This document shows, piece after piece, positions 16,193-24,858 of a DNA stretch of 50,403 bases. Source of the stretch: Lachnospiraceae bacterium UBA7060 (GTDB lineage Bacteria > Bacillota > Clostridia > Lachnospirales > Lachnospiraceae); contig DLAA01000006.1 in the NCBI GenBank assembly GCA_002493835.1, positions 9,402-59,804 of the forward strand. The letters run 5' to 3'. Under the pieces are notes generated by a model, which was not told the DNA's origin, did no database searches, and saw only the letters and a program-made list of their open reading frames with translations. Both the position numbers and the translations under genes were made by a program. Every line of letters starts with the position of its first letter. Positions within the stretch are counted from its first letter, which is position 1.

Positions 16193-16969
16193 ATGGCTGT
16201 TTTAGAGGTAAAAAATATCGGTAAACATTTCGGCCTTACCAGAGTGCTTGACGATGTGAGCTTTGATCTGGAAGAGGGGAATGCGCTGGCGATTATTGGT
16301 TCCTCCGGCTCTGGAAAGACGACGCTGCTTCGCTGTCTGAACTTTTTGGAGACGCCAGACCACGGTTCCATCACGGTGCGGGGGGAGACGCTGTTTGACG
16401 CTGATCATCCCGTAAAAGGGCAGGAGAAAGATCTGCGTACCAAGAGGCTGCATTTCGGCATGGTATTTCAAGCTTTCCATCTTTTTCCACAGTATACGGC
16501 ATTGGAGAATGTGATACTGGCTGAGAAGCTTCTGGCGAAAGAGCGGCCGGATTTTAAGCAGAATAAAAAAGATATTGTTGCAAAGATTGAGAGCCATGGG
16601 AAGGCATTATTGGAGCAGATGGGTCTCGGCGAGCGCATGGCGCATTATCCACACCAGCTTTCCGGCGGGCAGCAGCAGCGTGTGGCGATTGCAAGAGCGC
16701 TGGCATTACAGCCGGATATTCTCTGTTTTGATGAGCCAACTTCTGCTCTGGATCCGGAACTTACCGGGGAGGTGCTCAAGGTGATCAGGGAGCTGGCAAA
16801 CCGGCGCATGACCATGATCATCGTGACGCACGAGATGAGCTTTGCAAGAGATGTGGCGGATCAGATTATTTTTATGGACGACGGTGTAATCGTGGAGCAG
16901 GGCGATCCTAGAGAGGTGATGGACCATCCGAAGGAGGAGAGGACAAGACAGTTTTTGACGAAATATTAA
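16193..16969 (+). CDS. polar amino-acid ABC transporter ATPase (GlnQ family)
   Basis: ATPase (258 aa) of the second importer. Walker A is GSSGSGKTT, the Q-loop VFQAFHLF, the signature LSGGQQQR, Walker B ILCFDEPTSALD, and the switch His lies in VTHEMSFA. Compared with the first ATPase it has a longer helical insert after the Q-loop (KERPDFKQNKKD), common in a cystine/glutamine-type subgroup. Start at ATG 16193, with GGGGGG 5-10 bases upstream; an in-frame ATG at 16154 lies inside the permease gene. It is the last gene of the operon, followed by a strong terminator. Confidence 0.92.
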   Translation: MAVLEVKNIGKHFGLTRVLDDVSFDLEEGNALAIIGSSGSGKTTLLRCLNFLETPDHGSITVRGETLFDADHPVKGQEKDLRTKRLHFGMVFQAFHLFPQYTALENVILAEKLLAKERPDFKQNKKDIVAKIESHGKALLEQMGLGERMAHYPHQLSGGQQQRVAIARALALQPDILCFDEPTSALDPELTGEVLKVIRELANRRMTMIIVTHEMSFARDVADQIIFMDDGVIVEQGDPREVMDHPKEERTRQFLTKY

Positions 16970-17014
16970 TATAAAGGGAATACAATGATATAATAGGAAA
17001 AGTCCTTACAGGAC

Positions 17015-17106
17015 AAAGGAGCACTGCATAGCGGCAGGCGGTTGTTTAAGTAATTCTTAAATATACCCAAATGGAAGCCAACCGCTTGTCGCAGTGCTTC
17101 TTTTTT
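17015..17106 (+). terminator. long two-part hairpin terminator ending the amino-acid uptake block
   Basis: Outer stem: AAAGGAGCACTGC (17015-17027) with GCAGTGCTTCTTT (17091-17103). Inner stem: 12 bp at 17033-17044 with 17079-17090, including GCGGTTG/CAACCGC. The T-run TTTTTT at 17101-17106 marks a classical intrinsic terminator, unusually long because of the second helix. Confidence 0.85.
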
Positions 17107-17397
17107 GCGCCTATATTATAGACATAAGTGCGTTAAATGTCAACATCGCTTTCTGCGCATTCCAAGCTCGCGGTCTCCGTTCCACTCCGGTCCGCGCAAA
17201 GCAGACATCCCCCGGATGTCTTGCGCCTCGTCATAAAGCGTCATAGCCCGTCTTGCATGCAAGCATGCATCCTGGCTCTGCCGCTTTCTGACTCTGCTTA
17301 TCGCGGAAATACTACCTTTTTTATGAAAAGTACCATAGTATCTGTCATAAATGCGTGGTATGGTCTGAGTAGGATCTGCAGAAGGGAGGGATTTGGA
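17107..17397 (+). other. GC-richer intergenic region with hairpin, no supported gene
   Basis: About 290 bases before the FtsX permease. A hairpin at 17194-17226 pairs GCGCAA with TTGCGC and GACATCC with GGATGTC around CCC. The 9-mer CGCTTTCTG occurs twice (about 17148 and 17283). The plus-strand frame is open from 17137 but has no convincing start or family resemblance. The composition differs from its flanks, as if a repeat or small RNA had inserted. Nothing further can be supported. Confidence 0.4.
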
Positions 17398-19857
17398 GTG
17401 ACAAGTGTGCTGAAAAAGATTCCCGTACGAAAAATTTTGCGGGAGAAGGGGAAGAGTTTTTGCGTGATGGCGGCGGTGTTTTTTACGACAGTGCTGTTCG
17501 TGATCGTGTTCTCCACGCTGTTTTTTGTCAAGGATGCGGCGGAGGAGATGCTGCGGATGTCGTCGCCTATGTTGATGGATGCGATCATCCACGTTTCAAC
17601 GGAAGAGTATGAGAGGATCTGCGCAAACCAGCGGGTGGCGGAGGCGGATACAGATGTTATCATTGCCAGAACTCCTTTCTCTCCCAGTACTGGTATGGGA
17701 GATGAGCCGCTTATATACTCCGGGAAGCAGATGGCGCGGTGGATGCGTTATTATCCGGAAGAAGGACGGATGCCTAAGAAGGGCAACGAGATCGTGATGT
17801 CTGATCAGTATTTGCGGCAAAGAGGGCTTACCTACAGAGAAGGTATGACGATTGATCTGACGTTCACGTATCTGAACGAGGATGAAATCACGGAAGCGTT
17901 TACGGTAGTTGGTGTATACAAGAAAGCTCTGCAGCCGTACAATGCGATACTGGTGTCGCACGATTTCTATGAGAAAGCCTGTGCTTACTGGGTGCGGCAC
18001 GGCTTGGACCCGGAGGACGAGGCGAACCTGCAGGCAGGCGTTTTTTTTCCTTCCCGCAGCAATCTCAGAAAGCAGGCAGCCTTGCTGATCACGGAAGCGG
18101 AGGTTGATCTGGAGGAAGGTGAAATGGTTTTAAATGATGTTTCTCTGCTTGACAGTTTCGGCATAGATACCTGGGCAGCGCTGCTTTTGATGATTTTTCT
18201 GGTCATGTGGCTGGGGTATCTGTTTATCTCCAATATTTTTCATCTTTCCGTGATCGGTGATGCCAGATTCTTTGGAAAGCTTTCTACCAATGGAATAACA
18301 AAGAGAGAGATTCAGAAATTGATCCGCAGACAGAATAATTGCTTGTTTCTGACAGCAGCCGTTCCAGCGCTTGTGGCGGGATGGTTTTTTTCGGCAGCCG
18401 TTCTGCCTGGTATATTAAGCACATTTATGACGATACAAGTCAGAAAAAGCAGCAATGCACTAATTTTCGTACTGGCCTTTGTGTTTTCTTATCTGACAGT
18501 GCGGGTCAGTGAGCGGAAACCTGTAAAGCTTGCGAAAAGTGCTTCTCCCATAGAGATGAAAAAGTATATGGGCAGATTAAAGAGGGTGAAAACCGCGGAT
18601 GACGGCGATTGTCTGAAAAAATTTACAGTACGGCATTTTAAGAGTGATAAGGCAAAGGTGTGGAAGGTGTGTGTCTCCATCACTGTGAGTGTTCTGCTTG
18701 TCAATGCCTTTTATGCGGTGACGGAGGGATTTGACACAGAGGCGTACGTGGATGAGAAGCTGGATGCGGACTATATTGTGGCGAAGGAGTCTGTGTTTAC
18801 GAGTCCGGCTTTAAATTCCGTCTCCTACGAACGGACGCAGGCTGCGGAAATTGCAGCGTATCGGGAACTTCCCGGAATCAAAGCGTGCGGCGGTGCGAGT
18901 ATGACACAGATTTGTCTTTTGCCCACGGAGGCGGAGTGGCAGTCTTTTTCAAAGATCTGGGGAGAGAACGCTTATGAAAATCCTGGTAAAATGTGGACGT
19001 ACGCGATTGGGTTGGATGATATGATGGTGCAGAGGCTTGCACCCATAAGGGGAACCATTGATCTGGAAGAATTCCGCACGGGGAAATATATATTGATGGA
19101 TCCAATCATGGGCGACGACAATACACAGAGGATGGCGTGCTATGAGCCGGGAGATACAGTGAAGGTTCCTTTCCGGAGCGGGGAAGTGGAAACTTACACG
19201 GTGATGGCGATTGTGGAAGGACTGCCGGATTCCCTGGCATTTCCAGGAAGATTTTGGGGCAGCAATGTCTATCTGCCCATGGAAGAGTGGCAGAAAAAGG
19301 AAATACGGAACGACTATTACCTGTATGCTTTTGACGTGGAGGAAACATTCCGCAGGGAATGGGATACGGTACTTGAAGAGAATATGAGAGGACTGCGCAC
19401 CGGCCTTGCTTACCGGTCGGCGAAATCACTGGCGGTGCAGGCGGAAAAGTATATAAAGGGATTGAAACTGGCGGGATTTGTCCTGAGCGCTATTCTGTTA
19501 TCTATGGGCATTCTGAATTTTATCAATTGTATGGTGGAGAGCGTCTATAGCAGGAGCAGAGAATTTGCTGTCCTGGAAAGTATGGGAATTAAACAGTGGG
19601 AGATCGAAAAGAATTTGACCATTGAGGGAATTCTGTATATGGCAGGCGGATTTCTGCCGGGGTGTCTTTTGTCATTTTTCGGGGTCTACTGGATGATTGA
19701 CAGGTATTTGCAGGAGTCTTATATTGGTTATCATTTTTATCTGCACATATATTTGCTGTTTGGTGTGGCGGGCTGTGCGGCGGCGGTTCTGATACCGCTT
19801 ATCGCATACCGACAGATGAACCGGAAGGAAGGGTTCCTGCAGCGGATTCATGCGTGA
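17398..19857 (+). CDS. FtsX-type ABC transporter permease
   Basis: Large membrane subunit (819 aa) of a MacB/BceB-like ABC system. TM1 lies at about residues 20-45, followed by an extracytoplasmic domain. Two or more TMs follow (about 265-370) with KRKEI-like coupling features (NGITKREIQKLI). A second TM and large extracytoplasmic domain (about 425-690) and a last FtsX block of three TMs (about 690-810, with FAVLESMGIKQWEIEKN) complete it. Start chosen at GTG 17398, because GAAGGGAGGG lies at 17381-17390; longer frames from 17137 run through hairpin-rich intergenic DNA. The ATPase follows directly. Systems of this shape release lipoproteins, export peptides or sense wall-active antibiotics, and the role here is not determined. 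Confidence 0.85.
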   Translation: MTSVLKKIPVRKILREKGKSFCVMAAVFFTTVLFVIVFSTLFFVKDAAEEMLRMSSPMLMDAIIHVSTEEYERICANQRVAEADTDVIIARTPFSPSTGMGDEPLIYSGKQMARWMRYYPEEGRMPKKGNEIVMSDQYLRQRGLTYREGMTIDLTFTYLNEDEITEAFTVVGVYKKALQPYNAILVSHDFYEKACAYWVRHGLDPEDEANLQAGVFFPSRSNLRKQAALLITEAEVDLEEGEMVLNDVSLLDSFGIDTWAALLLMIFLVMWLGYLFISNIFHLSVIGDARFFGKLSTNGITKREIQKLIRRQNNCLFLTAAVPALVAGWFFSAAVLPGILSTFMTIQVRKSSNALIFVLAFVFSYLTVRVSERKPVKLAKSASPIEMKKYMGRLKRVKTADDGDCLKKFTVRHFKSDKAKVWKVCVSITVSVLLVNAFYAVTEGFDTEAYVDEKLDADYIVAKESVFTSPALNSVSYERTQAAEIAAYRELPGIKACGGASMTQICLLPTEAEWQSFSKIWGENAYENPGKMWTYAIGLDDMMVQRLAPIRGTIDLEEFRTGKYILMDPIMGDDNTQRMACYEPGDTVKVPFRSGEVETYTVMAIVEGLPDSLAFPGRFWGSNVYLPMEEWQKKEIRNDYYLYAFDVEETFRREWDTVLEENMRGLRTGLAYRSAKSLAVQAEKYIKGLKLAGFVLSAILLSMGILNFINCMVESVYSRSREFAVLESMGIKQWEIEKNLTIEGILYMAGGFLPGCLLSFFGVYWMIDRYLQESYIGYHFYLHIYLLFGVAGCAAAVLIPLIAYRQMNRKEGFLQRIHA

Positions 19858-19887
19858 ATGGAGTTATGTAAAAAAGGAGGAATGGCC

Positions 19888-20565
19888 ATGGAAAAGGAAA
19901 TCATAGTAGATATCAAAGATGTAAGCAAGGTTTATGAAAGCCAGTCTGGCAGGATACCTGTTCTCGAAAAAGTGAATCTTTGTATTCATAAGGGGGAGTT
20001 TGTGGGGATTGTGGGAGATTCCGGAAGTGGTAAGACCACACTTTTAAACTTGATCGGAGGCATGGACAGTGTAAGCGGCGGGATGATCACTGTTGCTGGG
20101 GAGGTGATATCCGATTATAGTGACAGACAGCGGACCTTGTACCGCCGCAGACAGGTGGGGTTTATTTTCCAGGATTACAATTTGATGAATGAACTGACGG
20201 TGTATGAAAATATCATTATGCCGTTCCAGTTGAAAAAGAAAGAAGTCAAGGAGTGCCTGATAGACCAGTTTCTTGGTAAGATGAAACTGCAGGAGAAGAA
20301 AAATGCGTTTCCCATGCAGCTTTCCGGCGGGGAACAGCAGAGAGCGGCTATTCTGCGGGCGCTTCTCTCGGAGCCGGATATCATTTTGGCAGATGAACCA
20401 ACAGGAAACCTGGACAGCAAAAATACCCAGTTGGTGGTAGGGCTTCTGCGCTATTTTTCTGAGCATATGGGAAAGACAATTCTCTTTGTCACCCATAATG
20501 AAGAGCTGACGAAAAGCTGTAATCGGATGATAAGGGTGTGCGATGGAAAAATTGCAGCAGAGTGA
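19888..20565 (+). CDS. ABC transporter ATP-binding protein (LolD/BceA type)
   Basis: ATPase partner of the upstream FtsX permease, 225 aa. Walker A is GDSGSGKTT, the Q-loop FIFQDYNLM, the signature LSGGEQQR, Walker B IILADEPTGNLD, and the switch His lies in VTHNEE, all matching the MacB/LolD/BceA group. Start at ATG 19888, 7 bases after AGGAGG (19875-19880); ATGs at 19858 and 19882 are in frame but badly spaced. The next gene's reading frame begins within or just after this 3' end, so the four genes 17398-21798 look like one operon. Confidence 0.9.
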   Translation: MEKEIIVDIKDVSKVYESQSGRIPVLEKVNLCIHKGEFVGIVGDSGSGKTTLLNLIGGMDSVSGGMITVAGEVISDYSDRQRTLYRRRQVGFIFQDYNLMNELTVYENIIMPFQLKKKEVKECLIDQFLGKMKLQEKKNAFPMQLSGGEQQRAAILRALLSEPDIILADEPTGNLDSKNTQLVVGLLRYFSEHMGKTILFVTHNEELTKSCNRMIRVCDGKIAAE

Positions 20566-20617
20566 TTTGGTATGTGGTGGAAACGTGGAGAAAGAAAAAC
20601 AGGGAGGAATTGCATGT

Positions 20618-21238
20618 ATGATTATGGAGATTATTAGTATTCTGCTGGGGATTATTCTGCTTATGACGACAGGGTACGGGTATTCTGGAAACGGGTTCGG
20701 ACTCGATCTGTCTCGTCTCAGGCACCTGCTGGATATACCGTCTCTCGTTATTATGTTGGTGTTTACAGTGCCGGTGCTGCTAAAGAGCGGTGTGTGGAGA
20801 GATTTTAAAAGAGCCTGGCGGCTCTTGAGAAAGGACTATACATGTCATTTGAGTGAATTGCGGCGCACGCTGGATGTGGTGGAGATGATGCAGAAGCAGG
20901 TGATTTATGCGGGAGTCATCTGTATGCTGCTGTCTTTCGTCACTATATTGGGACTTCTGAGTGATTTGGCCAGTCTGGGGCCCATGATGGCGGTGGCAAT
21001 TCTGACTATGTTGTACGCGGTTATTTTTGAGATGCTGCTTTTGCCCCTGCAGCTTGAGGTGAAGCGCCGTATTATCGACTACATGGAGACGGATACAGAG
21101 GTGGAGAGTGAAGCGGCAAAGAACTGGGGTGGGACAGTGGCCGGTGCAGCGGTGGAGAACCAGAGCAGGACGGCGGCCAATGAGGCGATGGAGAACGATG
21201 GCGGGGCGAAAGCAGACGCAGGGGATGATCAAGTATGA
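20618..21238 (+). CDS. MotA/TolQ/ExbB-like membrane protein
   Basis: A 206-aa membrane protein with an N-terminal TM (about 2-20), a second TM in DIPSLVIMLVFTVPVLL, a cytoplasmic helical region, and two TMs spanning about 98-145 (GVICMLLSF... and LASLGPMMAVAILTMLYAV). This spacing and the GP...A pattern resemble a shortened MotA or ExbB proton-channel subunit. The C-terminal ~50 residues are low-complexity Ala/Glu/Asn. No MotB/ExbD partner is visible nearby, and no flagellar genes occur in the window. Start at ATG 20618 behind GGGAGGA (20602-20608). It overlaps the next gene by ATGA, so the two are translationally coupled. Family assignment is moderate. Confidence 0.6.
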   Translation: MIMEIISILLGIILLMTTGYGYSGNGFGLDLSRLRHLLDIPSLVIMLVFTVPVLLKSGVWRDFKRAWRLLRKDYTCHLSELRRTLDVVEMMQKQVIYAGVICMLLSFVTILGLLSDLASLGPMMAVAILTMLYAVIFEMLLLPLQLEVKRRIIDYMETDTEVESEAAKNWGGTVAGAAVENQSRTAANEAMENDGGAKADAGDDQV

Positions 21239-21798
21239 GAAAATATGTACTCCGGCTGTTGTTGGGAGTCGGCTACGTGATCCTTTTAACTACACTGCTT
21301 TTGTATCAGATGGGTGCACTTGGCAAAAGACGGGAGTGGACAGTTGCGGTGTTGGGAACGCTGTTTCTCGGCATCGCATTGGCTGTGGTTCTGACACTTT
21401 ATATTCGTGTGAATGATCAGATCAGGAGACAGAAAGAAAGTCTAAACGGCAGTGGGACGGCAGCTGTACAGGAGCCGGGGGAAGCGCAAAAAACTTCCGC
21501 CCCGCAGAGTACGTCTGTTTTGGGCGGAAGTTACGAGGAAATCTATGCGCATTTTTTGACAGTTATGGAAGTTTGCGATCTCTCTGAGCGGGAGCTGGAA
21601 GTTGCCTGGCTTCTTTACAGAGGCTACACTAACAGACAGATCGGAGAGGCGCTCTATATCGCTGAGACGACGGTAAAGAAACATGTGTCCCATATTTATC
21701 AAAAAACAGATGTGCAGAGCCGGAAAGAATTCCGGGCATATGTGCAGACTACGGCTGTGTCTGTTGCTCCTCTTTCTCAAACAGATCTTCCCGTGTGA
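21235..21798 (+). CDS. membrane-anchored LuxR-type transcriptional regulator
   Basis: A 187-aa protein with two N-terminal TM helices (about 6-26 and 36-56), a polar linker, and a C-terminal LuxR/GerE helix-turn-helix (about 112-168). The HTH carries the hallmark LSERELEVAWLLYRG, the recognition helix region ETTVKKHVSHIYQK, and no receiver domain. DNA binding from the membrane is implied. It is coupled by a 4-base overlap to the MotA-like gene and probably reports on that protein or the ABC exporter, an inference from context. Its last 50 bases overlap the convergent MATE gene. Confidence 0.82.
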   Translation: MRKYVLRLLLGVGYVILLTTLLLYQMGALGKRREWTVAVLGTLFLGIALAVVLTLYIRVNDQIRRQKESLNGSGTAAVQEPGEAQKTSAPQSTSVLGGSYEEIYAHFLTVMEVCDLSERELEVAWLLYRGYTNRQIGEALYIAETTVKKHVSHIYQKTDVQSRKEFRAYVQTTAVSVAPLSQTDLPV

Positions 21799-23137
21799 TA
21801 TTTTTTAACCATTTTCCGCTGCGATAGTGCCTGATAACCCATGGCCATTTCACAAATTCGTCGGTGCACAGCAGAAAATATACCCAGAGAACGGGAAGTT
21901 TGAAAACAAAGGCGGCGAGAAAGCCAAGCGGGACTGCGTAGCCCCACATGTCTATGACGTCGCAGATCAGGCCGAAACGACTGTCGCCGCCTGCACGGAA
22001 TACGCCGGCAATCAGTGTCGTGTTGACGGCGGCTCCCATGATATAGTAGGTATTGATCAACAGCATATATTTTAAATAATGCATAGCTATTTCAGAGAGC
22101 TTTGCAAAGTGCAGCACAAAGGGCGTGGCGGCAAGAACCAGCATGCCGCCGATGGCGCCGGTGATCACGGTGAGTTTCATCAGTTTGGAGGCGTACTCTC
22201 TGGCACGCTCCATGTCTCCCTCTCCCATAACGTTGCCAAGCAGAATGCCGCCTGCACTGGCTGTGCCGAAGCAGAGCACGGTGCCGAAGTTTCTGACTAC
22301 AACGACGAGGGAGTTGGCGGCTACCGCGTCGGAACCCATATGCCCTAAGATTACGGAGTACATGGAAAAAGCCACGCTCCAGGCGATGTCGTTACACAGG
22401 GCCGGCAGGGAAAGCCGGAGGAAGTCCTGGAACAGGAGTCTGCTTTTCAGGAACATATAGCCAGGGTTTAATTTGATATCTTTGCTGCATATTGACACCG
22501 CGATACAGCCGCCAAGCTCAATTACCCGGGACAGGGCGGTGGCGATGGCAACGCCGACAGCCCCCAGCTTCGGCATGCCGAAAAGCCCGAAGATAAATAC
22601 AGCGTTTAAAATTATATTTAAGGAGAATGCCATCACATTTAACACCATGGAAACGGTCACTCGTCCGATGCTCCTAAGAATCGCCAGATAGACCTCTATG
22701 ATGCCCCAGCACAGATAGGTGAGGGACATGATGCGCAGATATCCTGCGCCGATGGCGATCAGTTCCGCATCGTTGGTAAAGAGTTTCATCATCATCCTTG
22801 GCGCAAAGAGAGCAAAGCCGGAGAAACAAAGAGTAATGACCAGGGAAAAACGCAGGGCGATGCCTTCGATGACACGGATCGGCTGCAGATCTCCCTTTCC
22901 CCAGTATTGGGCACTGAGCATGGAGGCTCCCGTTCCCAGGCCATAATAGACCATAAAGAGGACGTTTGCGTAATTTGCAGCCAGAGACACCGCCGAGATG
23001 GAGGACTGACCCACATAATTCAACATGACCACATCCGCGGAGCTCACGGCGGCGCTTAGGAGATTCTGAATGACGATAGGAATCACCAGCTTGATGATTT
23101 TATTGTAAAAGTTATCTTTAGCAGACACGTATCTCAT
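21749..23137 (-). CDS. MATE family efflux transporter (MepA-like)
   Basis: Na+- or H+-coupled multidrug exporter of 462 aa with 12 predicted TMs in two homologous halves. The N-half has LVIPIVIQNLLSAAVSSADVVML, and the C-half begins with the matching LSLPALCNDIAWSVAFSMY, both typical of MATE proteins. GGAGGA lies 7-12 bases upstream of the ATG on the minus strand. The gene is convergent with the LuxR-type gene, with a 50-base overlap of coding ends. It diverges from a second MATE gene across a 275-base shared promoter region. Substrate not predictable. Confidence 0.92.
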   Translation of the reverse strand: MRYVSAKDNFYNKIIKLVIPIVIQNLLSAAVSSADVVMLNYVGQSSISAVSLAANYANVLFMVYYGLGTGASMLSAQYWGKGDLQPIRVIEGIALRFSLVITLCFSGFALFAPRMMMKLFTNDAELIAIGAGYLRIMSLTYLCWGIIEVYLAILRSIGRVTVSMVLNVMAFSLNIILNAVFIFGLFGMPKLGAVGVAIATALSRVIELGGCIAVSICSKDIKLNPGYMFLKSRLLFQDFLRLSLPALCNDIAWSVAFSMYSVILGHMGSDAVAANSLVVVVRNFGTVLCFGTASAGGILLGNVMGEGDMERAREYASKLMKLTVITGAIGGMLVLAATPFVLHFAKLSEIAMHYLKYMLLINTYYIMGAAVNTTLIAGVFRAGGDSRFGLICDVIDMWGYAVPLGFLAAFVFKLPVLWVYFLLCTDEFVKWPWVIRHYRSGKWLKNITREDLFEKEEQQTQP

Positions 23138-23412
23138 GGAAAAGTCCTCCGTTTTTTGCGTAAAGTGATAACATATTAATACATTCTTTTCGGCGTGTCA
23201 ATGCCGGGCTGCAGATTTGGCCGTTCTGTAATGAATTATAGTTATCTGTCATTCTGTAAACGAATATTTTGATTTTATTCCCTACAACAGAAAAATAATA
23301 AATTTGCAGAAAGGTACTTGTGTTTTTATAGCGTTGTGATAAAATCGTCTCCAATGATTTAGTAGAGCGGTTGTATCCGGGGCAGCCGCAAAAGACGGGG
23401 AGGAGTTTTATT
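23138..23412. promoter_or_regulatory. divergent promoter region between two MATE genes
   Basis: A 275-base AT-rich spacer. For the rightward gene, TTGTGT at about 23319 and TAAAAT in TGTGATAAAAT at about 23340 are spaced about 16 bases with an extended -10. No convincing operator palindrome, riboswitch or terminator was seen. Leftward signals are unclear. Confidence 0.35.
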
Positions 23413-24762
23413 ATGGAAAAAGATATGACGAAGGGCAGCCCTATGAGGCTGATCCTGGGGTTTGCTGTGCCCCTTTTGTTCGGGCTTGTTTTTCAGCAGT
23501 TCTACAGCATGGTGGACGCGATTATAGTGGGACATTATCTGGGCGTGGACGCCCTGGCAGCGGTGGGTGCCACAGGATCCGTGAATTTTTTGATCATAGG
23601 ATTCTGTATGGGTGTCTGCAGCGGTTTCGGCATTCCGATTGCACAGGAGTTCGGTGCAAAGCATGAGGAGGCACTGCGCCGGTTTGTGGCGAACAGTGTG
23701 TGGCTGTCGGTGATTTTTTCCGCTGTGATCACGGTCGTGGTATCGCTTCTATGCCGTCAGATTTTGCAGATTATGCGGACACCGGACAATATTGTTGACG
23801 GTTCGTACAATTATATAATTATTATTTTCCTGGGAATACCCGTGGTGTTTCTCTACAATATGACAGCGGCTATTCTGCGGTCTCTGGGGGACAGCAGGAC
23901 GCCTGTAATTTTTCTTGTGACGGCGGCGGTTTTAAATATTTTTCTCGATGTATTCTGTATTGTGGTATTGCACATGGGTGTTGCCGGAGCGGCGGTTGCT
24001 ACTGTGGTATCCCAGGCGATTGCAGGGCTGGCCTGTCTGATCTATATGTGGAAAAAGTTTTCGATTTTAAAGCTTTCAAAGGAAGAGCGCAGGTGGGATC
24101 GGGATTATGCCGGCAAGCTGTGTAATATGGGCATCCCTATGGGACTGCAGTATTCCATTACCGCTGTTGGGAGCGTGATCTTGCAGAGTGCGGTGAACGG
24201 GATTGACTCCAATGCGGTGGCGGCGGTCACTGCGGGCGGTAAGGTGAGCATGCTTCTTGTCTGTCCCTTTGATGCCATGGGTTCTACCATGGCGACTTAC
24301 GGCGGACAGAATGTGGGGGCAGGAGATTTGGGGCGTGTGGACAAAGGACTTAAGAGCTGTTGTCTGCTGGGATTGATTTATTCCCTGATCGCACTGGGGG
24401 CTGTGTATTTATTTGGAGAACAGCTTTTATTGCTGTTTTTGGATGCCGGGGAGACGGAGATTATCGGAAATGCGGCTTCCTTTATTCAGATAAATGCTCT
24501 GTTTTACTTCCCGCTGGCGTTGGTCAATATTGTCCGCTTTTTGATTCAGGGCATGGGATTTAGCAAGCTGGCGGTTTTTGCGGGCGCTTTTGAGATGCTG
24601 GCAAGAGCTCTTGCAGGCTTTTTGCTGGTACCTCATTTCGGTTTCAGCGCAGTGCGTTTTGCCAATCCGCTGGCGTGGATTTTTGCAGATATTTTTTTGA
24701 TTCCGGCGTTTTTCTATGTGCGGAAGAAACTGGCCAATATGTTGAACAGCGAGAGGACATGA
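23413..24762 (+). CDS. MATE family efflux transporter
   Basis: Second multidrug and toxin extrusion protein, 449 aa with 12 predicted TMs. The N-terminal motif GFAVPLLFGLVFQQFYSMVDAIIVG and the ILRSLGDSRTP loop between TM4 and TM5 are characteristic of the DinF/MepA branch. The C-half repeat starts at about residue 233 (CNMGIPMGLQYSITAVG). Start at ATG 23413 with GGGGAGGAG 9-12 bases upstream. It is divergent from, and only distantly similar to, the MATE gene at 21749-23137, so the two are not a recent tandem duplicate. It appears monocistronic. Confidence 0.92.
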   Translation: MEKDMTKGSPMRLILGFAVPLLFGLVFQQFYSMVDAIIVGHYLGVDALAAVGATGSVNFLIIGFCMGVCSGFGIPIAQEFGAKHEEALRRFVANSVWLSVIFSAVITVVVSLLCRQILQIMRTPDNIVDGSYNYIIIIFLGIPVVFLYNMTAAILRSLGDSRTPVIFLVTAAVLNIFLDVFCIVVLHMGVAGAAVATVVSQAIAGLACLIYMWKKFSILKLSKEERRWDRDYAGKLCNMGIPMGLQYSITAVGSVILQSAVNGIDSNAVAAVTAGGKVSMLLVCPFDAMGSTMATYGGQNVGAGDLGRVDKGLKSCCLLGLIYSLIALGAVYLFGEQLLLLFLDAGETEIIGNAASFIQINALFYFPLALVNIVRFLIQGMGFSKLAVFAGAFEMLARALAGFLLVPHFGFSAVRFANPLAWIFADIFLIPAFFYVRKKLANMLNSERT

Positions 24763-24858
24763 TCCCGGCGAAGGCTGCGAGGGTTTAATATCCGATTATG
24801 CGAAGCTTAATCAGCTATTTAACAAGTATAAAAAAGGTAGTGCAGAAATGAGGAAACG

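Noticed and set aside
17140..17592. Minus-strand 150-codon frame over the start of the FtsX permease
   Set aside because: Half of it is antisense to the permease N-terminus, and the rest lies in hairpin-rich spacer without a start signal.
21749..24762. The two MATE genes as a recent duplication
   Set aside because: They are divergent in orientation, and the proteins share only family-level motifs.
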